A program made the position numbers and the translations under genes. This document shows, piece by piece, positions 7,471-10,752 of a stretch of DNA of 10,752 nt. The stretch is from Saccoglossus kowalevskii. Its lineage: Eukaryota > Hemichordata > Enteropneusta > Harrimaniidae. The notes below the pieces were generated by a model. That model was not told where the DNA came from. It saw only the letters and a list, made by a program, of their open reading frames with translations, and did not search any database. The stretch's first letter is position 1, and the number at the start of each line of letters is the position of its first letter. Where the stretch lies: positions 17,382 through 28,133 of the forward strand of contig NW_003114965.1 in the NCBI RefSeq assembly GCF_000003605.2. Direction: 5' to 3'.

Positions 7471-9776
7471 AATTTTGGAGGAAAAAAACAGACAGACTTT
7501 TATCAGAATATATTTTGGTCTATTTATTTTTAAAGATTATATGTTGTTATAAAGTTAGTGTGTGGGGTGGATAACCAAGACCAATTTGATGCCATTTCCT
7601 GGATGATATTCAAAAGAAAAAAATTGTATAACTTTTGAAATTTTGCAGTGATTAAATTTAAATAAAAACTAATATAAGAGATAAATAAGTTCAGTGTTAT
7701 GTTTATTTGATAAAATCATTAACTATTTACTTAATTATTGGATAGATACTCCACAAGATTTGTATTGCAAATTACACATTTTAATGTACCATATTTTCTC
7801 TATAAAAGCATATCACATACACAAGTCATAAAATAAAATTTGTATTTATTGCAATGATTAAAATATTTATTGAGACCTTAGACATATGCTATATGTTGAC
7901 GTAGAATGAATAGCTGTATATGTATATACATGGATTACTTCATTAGTAGTCCCTGCATATATAATATTTTCTCTATGGTCAAATTAAGTCATATTTTAAT
8001 GATACAGATTTCGATAAATGCAATATTTGGTTTATGTGATTCTATTGGAAATGTTTTTCTAATACTGTATTTGTTGTATTAGAAGCACATATCAAATAAA
8101 CAATGCATACAAACCATGATTTTAAATCATTGAAATATTAATTATTAAAATAAAATGCGTTTCAAACATATCTTTAAGCAAAGTATTAAATTCTGATTTA
8201 TTGTTGACTGTTAACACATCTCGCAATGTATTTAATTTACGTGTCAGAAGAGAATGAGAGGCCTTCATTTAGTTATAAAATAGGCATCTCAAACAGAACT
8301 GCATTTGAAAAAAAAAATTATCAGTACTTCCAAGTGTTTGACAAAAAATGCTTTTAATTTTGTTAATAATGAAAAGTGTAGAGCAAGTTTCACGCAAACT
8401 ACATATCTTTCCACAGTAGTGGAATATTTTCATGCTGTTTCACAGGCAACTGTTTTCGAGGTGTTACAAATGTTGATTGCTACTCAATAAAGATTATAGT
8501 ATTGTAGAGAAACAATTTGTTGGTTTTTTATGTAAAAAAATGTTTTTCGGTCGCACGTAAATACTCAATGTGAAATGATTTTTAGAACTAATAGGTCAAG
8601 TTATTAACCAATCAGGAAGCCTGGTGGTACAGCTGAAAGTATCTGTGAATTTCCCAATATCAGTGACAGCAAACACAACACAGATCTATCAAATAAGTAC
8701 CACCTTTTAGCACTGATTTTGGTTGTGAAATAGGAATTTTCGATTTTCAAATAGGAAAATAGTAATTTTTGGAAGATAATCTAGATACGGTTGTCAGCAT
8801 TTAAAAAATATTTAACCCTTTTTCACGGTGATACACGCTCATTGTCAAAACAGAATTTACCAATTATTGCTAGACCCAACAAAGATTGTATTTTTGAATA
8901 GGCGTTAGCGACTATGAAAAACATTAACTTGACTTTAATTTAGATGACAGAAAAGTGTTTTTAAAATTAAAATATTTTATGGTATAGTGTGTTGTGTTGT
9001 AGGCTTTGTAAATTATACACTGATAATTTCAAAATCATGTGTCGAGGTGAATCAGTTACAATTCCAAGTGGTCTGTTATACCATATTTGCTTTAATAGAA
9101 TCACATGTATTAAAACCATTAAAATATTACTTGCTTGTCGTAGGGAAAATTGAAAATGATGCATCAGTGCTTTTAATTTAAAATTATTACAACAAATACG
9201 ATACATGTTTAACTTTTAACCTTTAATAAATAATGTTTCAAATATATTGTGTATCTCCAAATATATTCCGACCTTTCACTGAATCAAATATAATTTAAAT
9301 CAGTTTATTGTAATTCTTACATGAGTTACCGGTATTATCTAATGTGTGAATTTAAACCAAAAAACAAATTGTTTGGTTCCTATTTTTATGATCAGATTTA
9401 TAGTTATGAAAACGTCACAAAATTATGGCAGACTTTGAATAAGATTTTACAGAAATTCACAACTGAGTAATGTAAACAATTTTAAACATGATTTATGACA
9501 CTAGTATTTGCAAAACAGTCTTTGTATGCAAGGAAAAAAAGAAAAACAGTTACAACCAAGACAAAATATATATAAAAATATTAAATAATCCTTACTTACA
9601 TATAGGGACCACATAATATTTGTTATTTGGTTAGCCAACTACCCTAATTCATAATAATAGTAATTCTCATAAAACACTTTGAAATCAGTACGTTGTTAAT
9701 AGCAAACTTTGCTTAAACACACAAGTTTCAATATTTGACTCTAGTATAAGCACACAATTGGGACTCTTTGCGGTTA
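7471..9776. other. Long AT-rich non-coding stretch, no gene seen
   Basis: This is the most AT-rich part of the window, with many stops in all frames. A perfect 6-bp hairpin, TTCCAC (8409-8414) with GTGGAA (8419-8424), and a consensus NF-Y-type AACCAATCAG at 8606-8615 are present. Neither is backed by other promoter elements. No tRNA-like B box, no conserved RNA and no convincing exon is visible. Confidence 0.6.
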
Positions 9777-9955
9777 GTGTGTCTGTGTGTGTAATTGTTA
9801 CACTGATATCTCAAGAACCAATTATCAGATTTTATTGAAACTTGGTACATATATGCTTTGGGATAATGCTCAGACCTGATTAGTTTTTGGTTGAAATCCA
9901 TACATGTTACTCACTTAATTTGCATATTAATTAACTAATTTTCAAGCATTTTTAC
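9777..9955. repeat. GT microsatellite plus dispersed repeat unit
   Basis: A GT-rich tract (9777-9792, one interruption) leads into a unit containing TTGAAACTTGGTACATATATG near 9837-9857, followed by GCTTTGGG. The same order, TTGATACTTGGT..ATATG..CCTTGGG, recurs in the right-end repeat near 10592-10620, so the two units look related. The unit ends in an AT-rich tail with ATTTGCAT (9918-9925, an octamer motif). Dispersed units of this style are common in marine invertebrate DNA; the family name is not known to me. Confidence 0.45.
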
Positions 9956-10056
9956 ATGTTTCTCATGTACTATTGAGCAAATTTTAATTAATGTATAGAT
10001 GCAGGTTCGTGGGCACTTGAGAGTGAATTTTCTTTTTTTTTGCTTTTTATTATTCA

Positions 10057-10079
10057 AACAGTCTTGGCTATAGACTGTT
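10057..10079. repeat. Perfect 8-bp hairpin with 7-base loop
   Basis: AACAGTCT (10057-10064) pairs with AGACTGTT (10072-10079) around TGGCTAT. It follows a run of T (10033-10041). On either strand it would resemble a stem-loop near a T tract, but this eukaryotic context gives no reason to call a terminator. The surrounding 9956-10384 has no gene. Confidence 0.55.
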
Positions 10080-10384
10080 AAAATTTCACAGCATTGTGAA
10101 TAGTGGAACATACTCAAAAGACGATTTTAAAATATAGAAACTGGTACAAACATTCTCTCTTTTGAATGCTTAGCAAGATTTAGCAAGCTGTACATAAATA
10201 ATAAAAAAGAAAAATGGTGACAAAAAAGTAATGACGGGATCTCCATATTTTGCACTATGTTTAACTTTTTGCAAAACGATAATAGGTTTAAATTTGGAAC
10301 TGTTACAGCCATTTTAATTATGAGCATTAGCAAACTTTTTAATGAGTGAATGGTTATGCAAATTAGCCATTATCTCCACTTGTG

Positions 10385-10552
10385 TTTTTAGCTCCGCTGT
10401 CGACTTTGTCGAGCGGAGCTTATCATATGAGTGATTGTCCGTCGTCGTCGTCCGTGTCAATGTTTTACTTTTTAGCTCCGCTGTCGACTTTGTCGAGCGG
10501 AGCTTATCATATGAGTGATTGTCCGTCGTCGTCGTCCGTGTCAATGTTTTAC
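10385..10552. repeat. Two identical 84-bp tandem repeats, each with a bulged 13-bp hairpin
   Basis: Copy 1 (10385-10468) and copy 2 (10469-10552) are identical at all 84 positions. Each holds a hairpin (10390-10420 and 10474-10504): AGCTCCGC pairs with GCGGAGCT, and inside it TCGAC pairs with GTCGA around a TTT loop, with a two-base TG bulge on the left side. After the hairpin come TTATCATATGAGTGATTGTC and a run of GTC triplets. Because 84 is a multiple of three, open frames pass through both copies on both strands, giving internally repeated peptides that are by-products of the repeat. The perfect identity points to a recent duplication, gene-conversion homogenisation or an assembly artefact. 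Confidence 0.9.
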
Positions 10553-10752
10553 TTTTTCGACTTCTTCTTGAAAACTACAAGCCTAAATGCTTTGATACTT
10601 GGTGTATATGTACCTTGGGTAGACCTCTCTTAGGTTTGTTCATTTCATGTTGATATCTTTAATTCTCTAATTTTGGTGAATATTTTTGTCATTTTTGGTA
10701 AAAACTATATTTTTGACTTCTTGTTAAAAACCGCAAGTCCAATTGCTTTGAT
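10553..10752. repeat. Repeat with 156-base period, running off the window
   Basis: The segment at 10559-10596 recurs at 10715-10752 with 31 of 38 positions identical and no gap. The core is GACTTCTT.TT.AAAAC, then CTTTGAT. The second copy is cut by the window end. It directly follows the 84-bp copies after a shared TTTTT, so the hairpin unit and this unit probably form one composite element, with the hairpin block as head and the 156-base units as body. Confidence 0.6.

Noticed and set aside
8967-9206. Overlapping plus- and minus-strand frames near 9000
   Set aside because: Composition is as AT-rich as the flanks, the two strands are equally open, and neither peptide has a recognisable domain.
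10012-10079. Stem-loop beside a T tract as a transcription terminator
   Set aside because: The T tract precedes the stem-loop on the plus strand. On the minus strand it would be an A tract on the RNA side, and nothing suggests a prokaryotic setting.
10314-10633. Frames on both strands encoding internally repeated peptides
   Set aside because: They exist only because the 84-bp DNA repeat is a multiple of three and lacks stops. The nucleotide repeat and hairpin explain them.
1-10752. tRNA genes, CRISPR arrays, bacterial operons
   Set aside because: No B-box-like GGTTCGANTCC in a foldable cloverleaf, no regularly spaced repeat-spacer pattern, and no runs of ribosome-binding-site-led genes were found by eye.

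Overview
The window reads as AT-rich, non-coding DNA from an animal nucleus, most likely a marine invertebrate. The reasons are: no run of dense prokaryote-like genes; long AT-rich stretches with many in-frame stops; decayed retroelement and dispersed-repeat fragments; and vertebrate/invertebrate-style promoter motifs (TATA box, CRE, GC box, E-boxes) in small CpG-richer islands. The hairpin-headed repeat at the right end carries a GTCCGTCGTCGTC-type core. I associate that core with marine invertebrate genomes from general familiarity, not from a search, so the phylum is left open.

Layout. Bases 1-280 are plain AT-rich DNA with an ATT microsatellite. Bases 293-560 form a CpG-rich promoter-like island (CRE, GC box, second CRE, TATA). 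Bases 678-710 hold a perfect 11-bp hairpin, immediately followed by a 113-codon ORF (710-1051). The core of that ORF looks like the C-terminal CCHC-type tail of a non-LTR retrotransposon reverse transcriptase, with one metal ligand lost. Bases 1052-2260 show no gene. Bases 2339-2392 contain a convincing hammerhead ribozyme core: both conserved core strands, an 8-bp stem II and a 3' GUC. It may sit in a short element bracketed by 10-bp direct repeats. From 3485 to 3621 there are two hairpins. Bases 4100-4300 resemble a dispersed repeat with GC-rich ends, followed by a perfect 17-bp inverted repeat (4325-4375) whose right arm has two possible partners.

Bases 4376-5760 show nothing beyond simple sequence. 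Bases 5826-6145 are a second promoter-like island: twin E-boxes, a canonical TATA box with a correctly spaced initiator, a third E-box and further core-promoter motifs. Downstream, 6140-7170 is strikingly T-over-A biased and unusually open in one frame, without a recognisable protein. Bases 7118-7440 are a diverged tandem duplication. Bases 7470-9760 are very AT-rich with no gene seen. From 9777 to the end the window is repeat-dominated: a GT microsatellite with a dispersed unit, an 8-bp hairpin, two identical 84-bp tandem copies each carrying a bulged 13-bp hairpin, and a 156-bp-period repeat running off the end.

No complete conventional protein gene is supported. The two promoter-like islands could be the 5' ends of genes whose coding exons lie outside the window; both point along the + strand. 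The strongest single finding is the hammerhead ribozyme.
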